DNA from: Polaromonas sp. SP1
Lineage (GTDB): Bacteria > Pseudomonadota > Gammaproteobacteria > Burkholderiales > Burkholderiaceae_C
Reading direction: 5' to 3'
DNA: 64,000 nt
Assembly (NCBI RefSeq): GCF_003711205.1
Contig: NZ_CP031013.1
Coordinates: forward strand, 3,700,501-3,764,500
The translations under genes were made by a program, and so were the position numbers. Within the stretch, counting starts at the first letter, position 1; each line of letters starts with the position of its first letter. Below are positions 50,382-58,949 of this stretch, piece after piece. The notes under the pieces were generated by a model. That model did not search any database, was not told the origin of the DNA, and worked only from the letters and a program-made list of their open reading frames with translations.

Positions 50382-52046
50382 TCAAGATGGGCGGGCCGGG
50401 CTGGCGGCAAGCGCCTGGCGATAGGGCTTGAGGGCCGCAGCAATGTCTGCGGCCGCGGCGTTCGTCCAGCGGCCCAGCAGGTAACCGTCAGGCCTGACCA
50501 GAAAGGCCGAACCGTCGACGGCGCCGTAACGCGCACGGGCCTGGCCCAGCGCATCGACCCACGCGTTGGCAGCCGGTTCGCCTTCGCCGCAAACGCAGAT
50601 CACCTTGACTGCCGCCGGGCGCTGCCCGCCCGTCGTTGCCAGTGCCGCAATGTCTTGCGGCAAGCCGGCCTGCCCTGCAAAGTACAGCACCACAAAACCT
50701 TCACCAAAGCAGGCAGTGAGATGCACATCGCCCTGCGTGGTGCGCAGCAAGGCCTCGGGCGCCGGCATGCCGGCGCGTGCACCGCCTTCAAAAACACTTT
50801 CGTGCGCTGCCAGGTTGAGCGGCGAGCCCGCATAGTCGACAGGCGTGGACTGGCGCGGGTTGAGCAGCGAATTGACGGCGGCATCTTCGGTCGCCAGGCG
50901 CAGCGCGGCCTCTCGCAGCAGCTTGAAGCCGTAATTGGGCGGCGCCATGAACTCCGTGCTCTTGGCGCCGTAAACGATGTTTTCGCGCGTGGCCTGTACG
51001 CGCTCGATGGAGTAGCTGTCGAGCAAGCCATCGCGTGCCCGCCCCTGCTGCACCAGCGCCAGCTTCCAGGCCAGGTTGCCGGCGTCGTCCAGGCCCGAAT
51101 TAAGCCCGCGCACGCCAAAAATCGGCACGAGGTGGGCGGCATCGCCGGCGAACAGCACGCGCCCGTGGCGGTAGCTGGGCAAGGTGAGGCACTTGGCGTT
51201 GTAGATCGAGATCCACAGCGGCTCCCAGGGCTCGTTCTCGCCGATCATCGACAGGTGGCTTTGCACACGCGGCAGCACGTTTTCGGGCTTGACGGCCTCC
51301 ACCGGGTCCTCGTCGTCGCGGATCTGGTAGTCGATGCGCCAGACATCATCAGGCTGGCGGTGCATCAGGATGGTGGAGCCGGGATTGGACGGCGGATCGA
51401 ACCAGGCCAGGCGCTCTACCGCACGGCGGGTTTTCTGCGCCACGTCAACAATCACATAACGGCCTTCGTATTGCGTGCCTTCGAGTTGCAGGCCCAGTTG
51501 CTCCCGCACGGTGCTGCGGCCGCCGTCGCAAGCCACCACCCAGTCGGCCTGCACCGTGTGTGTACGGCCTTGCGCTTCGATGTGCACCTCTGCGCCATCA
51601 GCGGCCGGCCGCACCGCCGTGACCTTGCTGGACCAGCGCACATCCACCAGGCCGCCCTGGGCCAGCGCCGCCTTGTGCGCAAATTCCTCGGCATAAAACT
51701 GCTGGATGTTGACCATGGGCGCAAAGCGCTGCGTCGGCTCGCTGGGCATCTGGAAGTGCAGCACTTCGCGGTCGCGAAAGTAGCTGCGCCCGCCCACCCA
51801 CGAGAGGCCTTTGTCGACCAGCGGCTTGTCGGCGCCCACCCAGCTGAAGATCTCCTGCGAGCGGCGCGACATGCAGATCGCCCGGCTGCCGGCGCAATAA
51901 CCGCCGTCGGCCTCCACCACCAGGCTGGCGATGCCGTGGCGCGCCAGCAGCGCCGCCAGCGTCATGCCGACCGGGCCGCCGCCGGCAATCAGTACCGGCA
52001 CCCGGCGGGGCCAGCCTGCGGAATCAGGGGAATGGGGTTGGGTCAC
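50382..52046 (-). CDS. FAD-dependent aromatic monooxygenase (MhaA/MhpA-like)
   Basis: 554 residues. FAD motif LIAGGGPVGMTLAALLARHG near residue 20, DG motif VVACDGGRSTVREQLG, GDAAHLVPIFGVRGLNSGLDD, and a C-terminal thioredoxin-like domain (GEGFVVLYFAGQAGLP). Resembles the MhpA/phenol-hydroxylase class. Given the hmgA-fahA genes downstream in the same operon, the likely product is homogentisate from 3-hydroxyphenylacetate (MhaA). Start taken as GTG 52046 with GGGA nine bases upstream; ATG 52085 is possible but lies over the operator. First gene of the operon. Confidence 0.86.
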   Translation of the reverse strand: MTQPHSPDSAGWPRRVPVLIAGGGPVGMTLAALLARHGIASLVVEADGGYCAGSRAICMSRRSQEIFSWVGADKPLVDKGLSWVGGRSYFRDREVLHFQMPSEPTQRFAPMVNIQQFYAEEFAHKAALAQGGLVDVRWSSKVTAVRPAADGAEVHIEAQGRTHTVQADWVVACDGGRSTVREQLGLQLEGTQYEGRYVIVDVAQKTRRAVERLAWFDPPSNPGSTILMHRQPDDVWRIDYQIRDDEDPVEAVKPENVLPRVQSHLSMIGENEPWEPLWISIYNAKCLTLPSYRHGRVLFAGDAAHLVPIFGVRGLNSGLDDAGNLAWKLALVQQGRARDGLLDSYSIERVQATRENIVYGAKSTEFMAPPNYGFKLLREAALRLATEDAAVNSLLNPRQSTPVDYAGSPLNLAAHESVFEGGARAGMPAPEALLRTTQGDVHLTACFGEGFVVLYFAGQAGLPQDIAALATTGGQRPAAVKVICVCGEGEPAANAWVDALGQARARYGAVDGSAFLVRPDGYLLGRWTNAAAADIAAALKPYRQALAASPARPS

Positions 52047-52072
52047 GATGCGCTGGTCCCGGTTGATTGATG

Positions 52073-52086
52073 GTTGCGCTCGCAAC
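52073..52086. promoter_or_regulatory. Operator palindrome 1
   Basis: GTTGCG-CT-CGCAAC, perfect arms. Placed 27 bases upstream of the GTG start of the monooxygenase gene. Confidence 0.65.
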
Positions 52087-52099
52087 TATAAATCAATCA

Positions 52100-52115
52100 G
52101 GTTGCGCCCGCAACC
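52100..52115. promoter_or_regulatory. Operator palindrome 2
   Basis: GGTTGCG-CC-CGCAACC, perfect arms. Centre 28 bases from palindrome 1; together they look like paired MarR-type sites at the operon head. Confidence 0.68.
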
Positions 52116-52164
52116 ATTTACGGGACGGCCTCCGGGACCCGGATATCCCGGGGGGCTCAGCCGC

Positions 52165-52626
52165 CTAGTTGCGCACCACCGTCATCTGGCCGCGCACCTC
52201 ACCGGCCGGGTAGGCCGCGGTGTGGATGTTGGCGTACCAGCGGCCGGCCATCAAATCAGCGGCCTGCGCGGGCGTGAGCGTGGCGCTGCCGTCCATGGGG
52301 CTGCGAATCGGGCTGGCCCACCCCAGCGCCACACCGGCATTGGCGCCAATGGCCGCCGGGCCGTGAAAGTGGCCTGCCGTCGCAGGGCCGCTCAGGCGGG
52401 TGTAGTTGACCTTCCAGCGAAGCAGGTTGGTACTGGTATCAAACACTGCATCGACCGAGCCGCTGCCCGGGCTGGCGTTGGCCGGCACCTCGTTGGCGCC
52501 GCGCAGCTGCGTGGTCAATGCCACCAGGGTGGACTGCTTGTTCATCACACCGCAGCCGGTGACGGCGGCAGCGGCCACAACCATGGCGGCAAGGGAGATG
52601 CGGGTGGCGATGCGGCGTGACAGCAT
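52165..52626 (-). CDS. CHRD-domain lipoprotein
   Basis: 153 residues. Signal with lipobox AAVTGCG (Cys ~23), then the CHRD fold: LRGANEVPANASPGSGSVDA, TAGHFHGPAAIGANAGVALG and WYANIHTAAYPAGEVRGQMT. CHRD proteins are secreted or surface domains of unknown function. ATG 52626 has AAGGAGA upstream; separate from the mha operon because an operator region intervenes. Confidence 0.88.
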   Translation of the reverse strand: MLSRRIATRISLAAMVVAAAAVTGCGVMNKQSTLVALTTQLRGANEVPANASPGSGSVDAVFDTSTNLLRWKVNYTRLSGPATAGHFHGPAAIGANAGVALGWASPIRSPMDGSATLTPAQAADLMAGRWYANIHTAAYPAGEVRGQMTVVRN

Positions 52627-52808
52627 GGAGGGTCTCCTTGAAAAGTTGCAGCCGATTGTGCGTGGCCCGCCCCAGCGAGGCCCGTAGGACAAACCCCATG
52701 CGAACAGTCGGTTCCGGACGACGCCCCCCGCCCACCGCATGCCGACACCCCCTCATGCGCACGAGCCCGAAACTGCGGTGATAACCACCCTCGCAAGAAA
52801 GACACACC

Positions 52809-53732
52809 ATGGCATCCCGCGTTTTATGGAAAGGCGCCATCAGCTTCGGCCTGGTGCACATCCCGGTGGCGCTGCATTCGGCCACGTCTGAAAGCGGCAT
52901 CGACTTCGACTGGCTGGACAAGCGCAGCATGGACCCGGTGGGCTACAAGCGCATCAACAAACGCACCGGCAAAGAGATCACCAAGGAAAACATCGTCAAG
53001 GGCGTCGAGTACGAAGACGGCCAGTACGTGGTGTTGTCGGAAGAAGAGATCAAGTCGGCCTACCCCAAGACCACGCAGACCATCGAGATCGAAAGTTTTG
53101 TGCCCAACAGCGAGATCCCTTTTGTCTACCTGGAGCGCCCCTACTACATCGCGCCCATCAACAAGGGCCAGAAGGTGTACGCCCTGCTGCGCGACACCCT
53201 GCTGAAAACCCAGCGCGTCGGCATCGCCCGGGTGATCATCCAGACCAAGCAGCACCTGGCCGTGCTGGTGCCTTCGGGGCCCGCGCTGATATTGAACCTG
53301 CTGCGCTGGGGCGCCGACATCCGTTCGCTGGAAGAGTTGAACCTGCCGCCGGTGGGCGCCAAGGCCGCCGGCCTGACCGATAAGGAGCTCGCCATGGCCA
53401 AACAGCTGGTCGACGACATGACCGGCAAGTGGAAGCCCGATGATTTCACCGACTCGTTCAAGGACGACATCATGGCGCTGGTCAAGCGCAAGGCCAAGGA
53501 AGGCAAGCTGGAAAGCGTGGTACAGCCGGAGGAAGAAGAGACCGAGGGCCGCTCCAGCGCCAAGATCATCGACCTGACCGAATTGCTGCAGCGCAGCCTG
53601 CGCAAAGGCGGCGGCGATGCGCCCAAAGCCAAGCCGGCCGCCAAGACCAAGGCCTCGGCCAAAACGCCCGCACGCAAAAAGACCGCCGCGAAATCGGCCG
53701 CGCACGCGCCTGCCAAACGGCGCGCGGCCTGA
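52809..53732 (+). CDS. ku: Non-homologous end joining protein Ku
   Basis: Ku binds DNA ends as a homodimer and recruits LigD. 307 residues: WKGAISFGLVHIPVALHSAT at the N-terminus, the central Ku ring segments (KEITKENIVKGVEYEDGQYV, YLERPYYIAPINKGQKVYAL) and LPPVGAKAAGLTDKELAMAK. The C-terminal tail from about 265 is rich in Lys and Ala (repeats of PAAK/KTAAK), a DNA-binding extension. ligD starts 25 bases downstream. Confidence 0.96.
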   Translation: MASRVLWKGAISFGLVHIPVALHSATSESGIDFDWLDKRSMDPVGYKRINKRTGKEITKENIVKGVEYEDGQYVVLSEEEIKSAYPKTTQTIEIESFVPNSEIPFVYLERPYYIAPINKGQKVYALLRDTLLKTQRVGIARVIIQTKQHLAVLVPSGPALILNLLRWGADIRSLEELNLPPVGAKAAGLTDKELAMAKQLVDDMTGKWKPDDFTDSFKDDIMALVKRKAKEGKLESVVQPEEEETEGRSSAKIIDLTELLQRSLRKGGGDAPKAKPAAKTKASAKTPARKKTAAKSAAHAPAKRRAA

Positions 53733-53756
53733 TCCCCGGCCACAGCCGCCGACGAC

Positions 53757-56381
53757 ATGGCCGCCCGCGACCTGCTGAAAGACTACCGGGCCAAGCGCGA
53801 CTTCAAGCGCACACCCGAACCTGCGCACGGCGGCGCGCGCGCGGACAAGGCCCTCACCTTTGTCATCCAGAAGCACGACGCGCGCAACCTGCACTACGAC
53901 TTCCGCCTCGAGCTGCAAGGCACGCTTAAAAGCTGGGCCGTTCCCAAGGGGCCCAGCCTGGACCCCAGCGTCAAACGCATGGGTGTGCACGTGGAAGACC
54001 ACCCGCTTTCTTACGCCGCCTTTGAAGGCAGCATCCCGGCCAAACAGTACGGCGCGGGTGATGTGATCGTCTGGGACCGCGGATTGTGGACACCGCTGGG
54101 CGACCCGGTGAAAGGCCTCAAAAGCGGCAAGCTCAAGTTTGAGCTGCATGGCGAAAAGCTCAAAGGCGGCTGGACGCTGGTGCGCATGCACGGCCGCGGC
54201 GGCGACAGGCAGGAGCCCTGGCTGCTGATCAAGGAGCATGACGAACATGCGCGCAGCGAAAAAGAGTTTGATGTGCTCAAGGCGCTGCCCGACAGCGTGC
54301 TATCGGGCAATCCTCTACCTGGCAAAACCGGAAAAACCGGCAAGACACCGGCTAAAAAGACACAGAGCAAAGAGTCACGGGTCAAGGCGCCTGCCAAAAA
54401 AGCCGCCGATGACATTCCGGAAGGCGCCACCAAAGCCAAACTGCCCGAAACGCTGGCGCCGCAACTGGCCACACTGGTCACCCGCCCGCCCGCCGACCCC
54501 GAAGGCTGGGTCTATGAAATCAAGTACGACGGTTACCGGATGCTGGCGCGCATTGAAGGCCGCTCGGTGAAGCTCTTTACCCGCAACGGCAATGACTGGA
54601 CGACGAAGCTGCCGAAACTGGCCAAGGCGGTGGCCGCGCTGGACTTGCCTTCCGGCTGGATAGACGGCGAGATTGTGGTGATGAACGAGCAGGGTGTCCC
54701 GGACTTCGGTGCGCTGCAAAACGCCTTTGACCGCGCCAGCACCGCCAACATTCTTTACTACGTGTTCGACCTGCCCTTCTTTGACGGCCTGGACCTGCGC
54801 GAGCTGCCGCTCACCCAGCGGCGCGAAGTGCTGTGCACGCTGGTCACCCGCCATCCGCAGGGCAGCATCCGCTTCAGCGACGCGTTTGACCAGGCGCCGC
54901 AAGACCTGCTCGACTCCGCCCGCCGCGTCGGGCTGGAGGGCGTGATCGGCAAGCGCGCCGACTCTGCCTACGTATCGCGCCGCTCACCCAACTGGATCAA
55001 GCTCAAGACGCAGCTGCGCCAGGAATTTGTGATTGGCGGCTACACGGCGCCCAAGGGCTCACGCACCGGCCTGGGCGCGCTGATGCTGGGCGTGCACGAC
55101 GAGCACGGCAAGCTGCAGTACGCCGGCAATGTCGGCACCGGCTTTAACGACAAGACGCTGGACAGCCTGACGGCCCGGCTGCAAAAGCTTCATGCCGATC
55201 GCAGCCCGTTTGCAAAGCTGCCCGCCGGCGTCAAAGGCCAATGGGTCAAGCCGCGTTTGCTCGCCGAGGTGGCCTTCGGGGAATGGACCCACGGCGGGCT
55301 GATCCGCCACTCCGTGTTCCAGGGCTTGCGCACCGACAAACCCGCCACACACATCATTCGGGAGAAACCCGCCGCGCTTGCCGCCGGGAAAGGAGCCGCC
55401 ATGCCTCTCGCCAAAAAGACCCCTGCCGCCAAACCGGCCGCAAAGACGGCCGCCAAACCCGTTCCTGCGGCGCTGAAATCCTTGCGCGTGACACACGCCG
55501 ACCGCGTGATCGATGCCAGCACCGGCCTGACCAAACAGGACGTGGTCGAGCACTATGCCGGCGTTGCGGCGCTCATGCTGCCGCACCTCAAGGCCAGGCC
55601 GACCTCGCTGGTGCGCGCGCCGTCGGGCATCGCGGGCGAGTTGTTCTTCCAGAAGCATGCCGAGGCCACCTCCATCCCGGGCATCAAGCTGCTGGACCCG
55701 AAACTCGACCCGGGCCATGCACCGCTGCTGGAGATTCCCTCCGTCACCGCCCTGCTCTCGGCCACCCAGGTCAATGTGATCGAGTTCCACACCTGGAACG
55801 CCACCACCCGTTCCATCGACAAGCCCGACCGCATGACCTTTGACCTGGACCCGGGCGAAGGCGTGGGCTGGCCGCAGGTGCAGGAGGCCGCGCAGCTGGT
55901 GCGCGCCTTCCTGGACGAGCTGGGGCTGGCCAGCTTCCTGAAGACCAGCGGCGGCAAGGGCCTGCATGTGGTGGTGCCGCTCAAGCGCCAGTACGACTTC
56001 GACACGGTGAAGGACTTTTCGCATGCGGTGGTGATGCACCTGGCGGCGGTGATTCCCCAGCGCTTTGTGGCCAAAAGCGGCCCCAAAAACCGCGTGGGCA
56101 AAATTTTTGCGGACTACCTGCGCAACGGCTTCGGCGCCACCACGGTGGCGGCCTGGTCGCTGCGGGCCCGGCCCGGCATGGGTGTGTCGGTGCCGGTGGC
56201 CTGGGATGAGCTGCCTTCGCTCACCGGCGGCGCGCACTGGACGGCGCAGACACTCGGAGCGCGCCTGGCCGTCGGCAACCAGCCGTGGGACGCCTACGAA
56301 GCGTCCCGCAACAGCCTGGGCAGCGCGATGAAGCGCCTGGGCTTCAAGCCGCCGCGCGCGGGCACCACACGCAAGGCGTGA
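53757..56381 (+). CDS. ligD: ATP-dependent DNA ligase D (PE-LIG-POL)
   Basis: 874 residues, order phosphoesterase-ligase-polymerase as in Pseudomonas, unlike the mycobacterial POL-PE-LIG. PE: VIQKHDARNLHYDFRLELQG and DHPLSYAAFEGSIPAKQYGA. Linker rich in Lys/Thr (about 180-215). Ligase: catalytic Lys in YEIKYDGYRMLARIEG near 255, FRIDAL-type segments, SPNWIKLKTQLRQEFVIGGY. A second Lys/Ala linker (PLAKKTPAAKPAAKTAAKPV) then POL: RVIDASTGLTKQDVVEHYAG, SGIAGELFFQKHAEATSIPG, TFDLDPGEGVGWPQVQ, TSGGKGLHVVVPLKR. Works with Ku in repair of double-strand breaks. Confidence 0.96.
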   Translation: MAARDLLKDYRAKRDFKRTPEPAHGGARADKALTFVIQKHDARNLHYDFRLELQGTLKSWAVPKGPSLDPSVKRMGVHVEDHPLSYAAFEGSIPAKQYGAGDVIVWDRGLWTPLGDPVKGLKSGKLKFELHGEKLKGGWTLVRMHGRGGDRQEPWLLIKEHDEHARSEKEFDVLKALPDSVLSGNPLPGKTGKTGKTPAKKTQSKESRVKAPAKKAADDIPEGATKAKLPETLAPQLATLVTRPPADPEGWVYEIKYDGYRMLARIEGRSVKLFTRNGNDWTTKLPKLAKAVAALDLPSGWIDGEIVVMNEQGVPDFGALQNAFDRASTANILYYVFDLPFFDGLDLRELPLTQRREVLCTLVTRHPQGSIRFSDAFDQAPQDLLDSARRVGLEGVIGKRADSAYVSRRSPNWIKLKTQLRQEFVIGGYTAPKGSRTGLGALMLGVHDEHGKLQYAGNVGTGFNDKTLDSLTARLQKLHADRSPFAKLPAGVKGQWVKPRLLAEVAFGEWTHGGLIRHSVFQGLRTDKPATHIIREKPAALAAGKGAAMPLAKKTPAAKPAAKTAAKPVPAALKSLRVTHADRVIDASTGLTKQDVVEHYAGVAALMLPHLKARPTSLVRAPSGIAGELFFQKHAEATSIPGIKLLDPKLDPGHAPLLEIPSVTALLSATQVNVIEFHTWNATTRSIDKPDRMTFDLDPGEGVGWPQVQEAAQLVRAFLDELGLASFLKTSGGKGLHVVVPLKRQYDFDTVKDFSHAVVMHLAAVIPQRFVAKSGPKNRVGKIFADYLRNGFGATTVAAWSLRARPGMGVSVPVAWDELPSLTGGAHWTAQTLGARLAVGNQPWDAYEASRNSLGSAMKRLGFKPPRAGTTRKA

Positions 56382-56546
56382 GGCCCGGGGCTACGGCCGC
56401 CGTCATCCCGCTCCTACAAAAGCAGTGCCCGCACCCCGACAGGCGGTTTGCGCGGGCGTGGCTACATTGAAGCTGCACTGCGGAACTCCAGGCTTCAGTT
56501 TCGCTTTCGCCAACGCGCTTCAGGAGAAGCCCTTCAGGAGAACCAT

Positions 56547-56747
56547 ATGGCTTCCAGCCAGAAAAATCCGCAGAAGAAAAACCCGTCCCACAACCCTGAG
56601 ACCCACCCCGAGTCGCAAGGTAAACAGCAGGCGCCAAAGCAGGCCCAGCCCAGGCAACCCGGCCAGCAGGACGCGCAGAACGCCAACCAGGCCAGTGATG
56701 CACAGCTGAACCAGGGCGGCACCGGCCAGGGACGGACCACACCATGA
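56547..56747 (+). CDS. Small disordered protein
   Basis: 66 residues rich in Gln, Asn, Pro and Lys (SSQKNPQKKNPSHNPETHPE, QNANQASDAQLNQGGTGQGR). No domain; predicted fully disordered. ATG 56547 has GGAG 7 bases upstream. Overlaps the next ORF by four bases (ATGA). Located 165 bases after ligD; association with end joining is not shown. Confidence 0.6.
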   Translation: MASSQKNPQKKNPSHNPETHPESQGKQQAPKQAQPRQPGQQDAQNANQASDAQLNQGGTGQGRTTP

Positions 56748-56971
56748 ACACGAACAAGCTGCCCGATGCCATGGACATCACGCAGTACCTTCAAACCGAA
56801 GGACGCCGGATTGCCGCGGAACTCAGTCGCCGGCGCCCGCTGGACTACACACCCGCTGCACCGCAACAGCAGCAACAAGGCGCCGTGCCCGGCGCCCACA
56901 ACCCGCCGCGCAGCCTCAGCGAAACGCTGCAGCGCATGGGCATTGCACCCGCGCCTACGCACCGCGTGTAG
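56744..56971 (+). CDS. Small protein of unknown function
   Basis: 75 residues (DAMDITQYLQTEGRRIAAEL, then RRRPLDYTPAAPQQQQQ, RSLSETLQRMGIAPAPTHRV). The C-terminal SLSETLQRMGI helix and a Gln-run linker are the only features. Coupled to the previous ORF by a four-base overlap, so both are probably translated. Confidence 0.6.
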   Translation: MNTNKLPDAMDITQYLQTEGRRIAAELSRRRPLDYTPAAPQQQQQGAVPGAHNPPRSLSETLQRMGIAPAPTHRV

Positions 56972-57090
56972 GCCGCTGCCGCGACTTCGGTTCAAGGCCT
57001 CTGCGGCACTGGTTTTGCCGCGGCTTGCGTCCTATCATTCAGGCAGCGTAACAACCCATACTTGCTGCATGCCATGCGCCTGGAGACATC

Positions 57091-57276
57091 ATGAAAACGC
57101 TTCTACGGCTTTTACCTCTCTCATCGGCCGCCCTGGTGGCCGTATTCCTCCTGGGCGGATGCACCGACCCCAAAGCGCCCAAGGCGCCACCCAAAGTGCC
57201 TGAGCCCAAAGCTTCGATGACTGCCGCGCCGGCCGCGCAGCACGCGCTGCTGCGCCTTGACACCCTGGCGGCATGA
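57091..57276 (+). CDS. Small lipoprotein
   Basis: 61 residues with signal LLPLSSAALVAVFLLGGC (lipobox LGGC) and a Pro/Lys-rich mature part (DPKAPKAPPKVPEPKAS). Overlaps the next ORF by four bases. Function unknown. Confidence 0.65.
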   Translation: MKTLLRLLPLSSAALVAVFLLGGCTDPKAPKAPPKVPEPKASMTAAPAAQHALLRLDTLAA

Positions 57277-57608
57277 CACGTATTTCACGGGCCGAACAAG
57301 CCGCACAAGCCGGGCTGGCCATGCTGGCAAGCGCCGGTCTGGCTGCCTGCGCCCTTACCGCAGGTGACCCGCCATCCCACCCCGTCAGCGTGGAAGGCCG
57401 TACCTACCTGATCAGCCAGCTGACCGCCGGCACCTGGACGGCGACGGCCCCGGGCACGGCCCATGTGGCCAGCTCATCATCCGGGCGCGCCGCGCTGCTC
57501 CAGGCCATCGAGCAGCGCTCGGGCTGCAAAGTCACCGACTCGGACTACTCCCGCAACGGGATGCAGCTGGATGCGCAGGTCGATTGCGACAGCCGCCTGA
57601 AGAATTAG
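57273..57608 (+). CDS. Small secreted/lipoprotein-like protein
   Basis: 111 residues; the N-terminus ([19 protein letters not shown]) holds a lipobox-like LAAC, so probable lipoprotein. Mature part HPVSVEGRTYLISQLTAGTW, GCKVTDSDYSRNGMQLDAQV looks like a compact fold with paired cysteines. No family recognised. Overlaps the preceding lipoprotein by four bases. Confidence 0.62.
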   Translation: MTRISRAEQAAQAGLAMLASAGLAACALTAGDPPSHPVSVEGRTYLISQLTAGTWTATAPGTAHVASSSSGRAALLQAIEQRSGCKVTDSDYSRNGMQLDAQVDCDSRLKN

Positions 57609-57611
57609 CGG

Positions 57612-57639
57612 CAAAAAAAAGGGGCGGCTGATGCCGCCC
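57612..57639 (-). terminator. Rho-independent terminator for the DUF2383-type gene
   Basis: GGGGCGGC (57620-57627) and GCCGCCCC (57632-57639), loop TGAT; on the minus strand eight T follow. It also lies right after the stop of the + gene. Confidence 0.85.
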
Positions 57640-57713
57640 CCTGGTTTGCCGAACCTCGAGTGCCGGCAACAAACTTAAATCCTCAAAATCCTCAAGTCAG
57701 AAAGGTCCAGGTA

Positions 57714-58661
57714 TCAATCGGATGCCTTCAATGCATCGCGCAGGGCTTTGACCTGGTCGTGGTTGCGTTGCGCACCTTGCGCCTGGCGTTCCACCACGCT
57801 CCTGATGGCGGAAGGCAAATTGCCTTTGAGGGCCTTGCGATAACGCGCCAGCGCAGCGTCTTCACCGCGCTCGCATTCATCCAGCATGGCCTGGTCGCTG
57901 TAGCCGCTGAGCGTTCCGCGCACAGATACCCATCCGCGATGCAAGGCGCCGCTGACGGAGCCGCCGTCGTCAGGTGTTCCGCCCAGCTGGCGGATCAGGG
58001 TCTGCAGCTCAAGGCCCGCACTGCGGCATTCATCGGCATGGCGGCCCATCAGGGTCTTGATATCGGCAGCCTTGGTGTGCTCGGCGCATTCACGGAAGCC
58101 GTACTCGCCGTCACGGCAGGATTCAAGCAGCTCGTTCAGGGTTTCGATCACGTCTTCATCGTCGGCGACAGCATTGCCGCCGGAAACCTCACGAAGAGAC
58201 CGGTCAGCGCGCTCCCACGCAGCGCGGGTGGCGTGTTTGGCTTGTGGCCAGCTCAGCGTCGAGCTTTCCCTGCGGGTATCCCAATGCGTTGCCAGCAGGT
58301 CGTCGCTTTCTTCAAACGAGCCCGGAAACTGCTGGCGCGCCGTCACGCCCAGGCGGTAGGCCGGGCCGTAATCGTCATAGCTGCGGCCGGCTTCGTAGTA
58401 ATGCTCGTTGGCGTAGTTGTCGCGCCAGTAGGCTTCTTCGGCCGTGGGGTCCAGCGCCTCGGCGGCTTCCTTGCCACCCAGGCCGCCGGCAATGGCGCCG
58501 GCAACACCGCCAATGACGACGCCGACCGGGCCGGCCACGGTGCCTGCGGCCGCACCGGCGGCGATGCCACCCATGGCAGCGCCGATACCGGTGCCTACAG
58601 GGTGGGCGCCCGGCTCTTTGCTGATGGGGTCGAGATTGAAGTCATGTTCTTTGGCTGCCAT
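57714..58661 (-). CDS. Glycine-zipper + DUF2383 (PA2169-type) protein
   Basis: 315 residues. The N-terminal quarter is a glycine zipper (GTGIGAAMGGIAAGAAAGTV, AGPVGVVIGGVAGAIAGGLG) that could insert in or pack on a membrane. Then YGPAYRLGVTARQQFPGSFE and a four-helix DUF2383 domain (VIETLNELLESCRDGEYGFR, ECAEHTKAADIKTLMGRHAD, RGEDAALARYRKALKGNLPS). PA2169-type proteins are stress related; role unknown. ATG 58661 has AAGGAGC upstream. Confidence 0.85.
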   Translation of the reverse strand: MAAKEHDFNLDPISKEPGAHPVGTGIGAAMGGIAAGAAAGTVAGPVGVVIGGVAGAIAGGLGGKEAAEALDPTAEEAYWRDNYANEHYYEAGRSYDDYGPAYRLGVTARQQFPGSFEESDDLLATHWDTRRESSTLSWPQAKHATRAAWERADRSLREVSGGNAVADDEDVIETLNELLESCRDGEYGFRECAEHTKAADIKTLMGRHADECRSAGLELQTLIRQLGGTPDDGGSVSGALHRGWVSVRGTLSGYSDQAMLDECERGEDAALARYRKALKGNLPSAIRSVVERQAQGAQRNHDQVKALRDALKASD

Positions 58662-58821
58662 GGTTTGCTCCTTGGGTAAATGTGAATCTGCCAGTGCCCG
58701 ATTGCCGGACACCTGGATTCATCGTCTCGCGGGAGCAAATTCCCCATGGTCAGGCAAGCACAGCCAACTTTGTAGGAGAGCGCCGCGCCGGTATCCGGCG
58801 CCGCTGCCAATCCAAAGTTAT

Positions 58822-58880
58822 GGGTCAAATGTGCCTCAAGCCCTTTACACACCTTGGCAGGCAGCTATCAAATCAATAGC
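58822..58880 (-). repeat. Interspersed hairpin repeat, family A (copy 6)
   Basis: On the minus strand GCTATTGATTTGATAGC, then CTGCCAAGG, GGGCTTGAGGCAC and TTTGACC. In the 288-base gap before the DsbA-family gene. Confidence 0.78.
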
Positions 58881-58949
58881 ACGCGGATGCGCACACCCCC
58901 GCAGCTTTGAGATGCCGCGCGCCAGGAGGGGCCGAAGAAGCGGCGGCGA

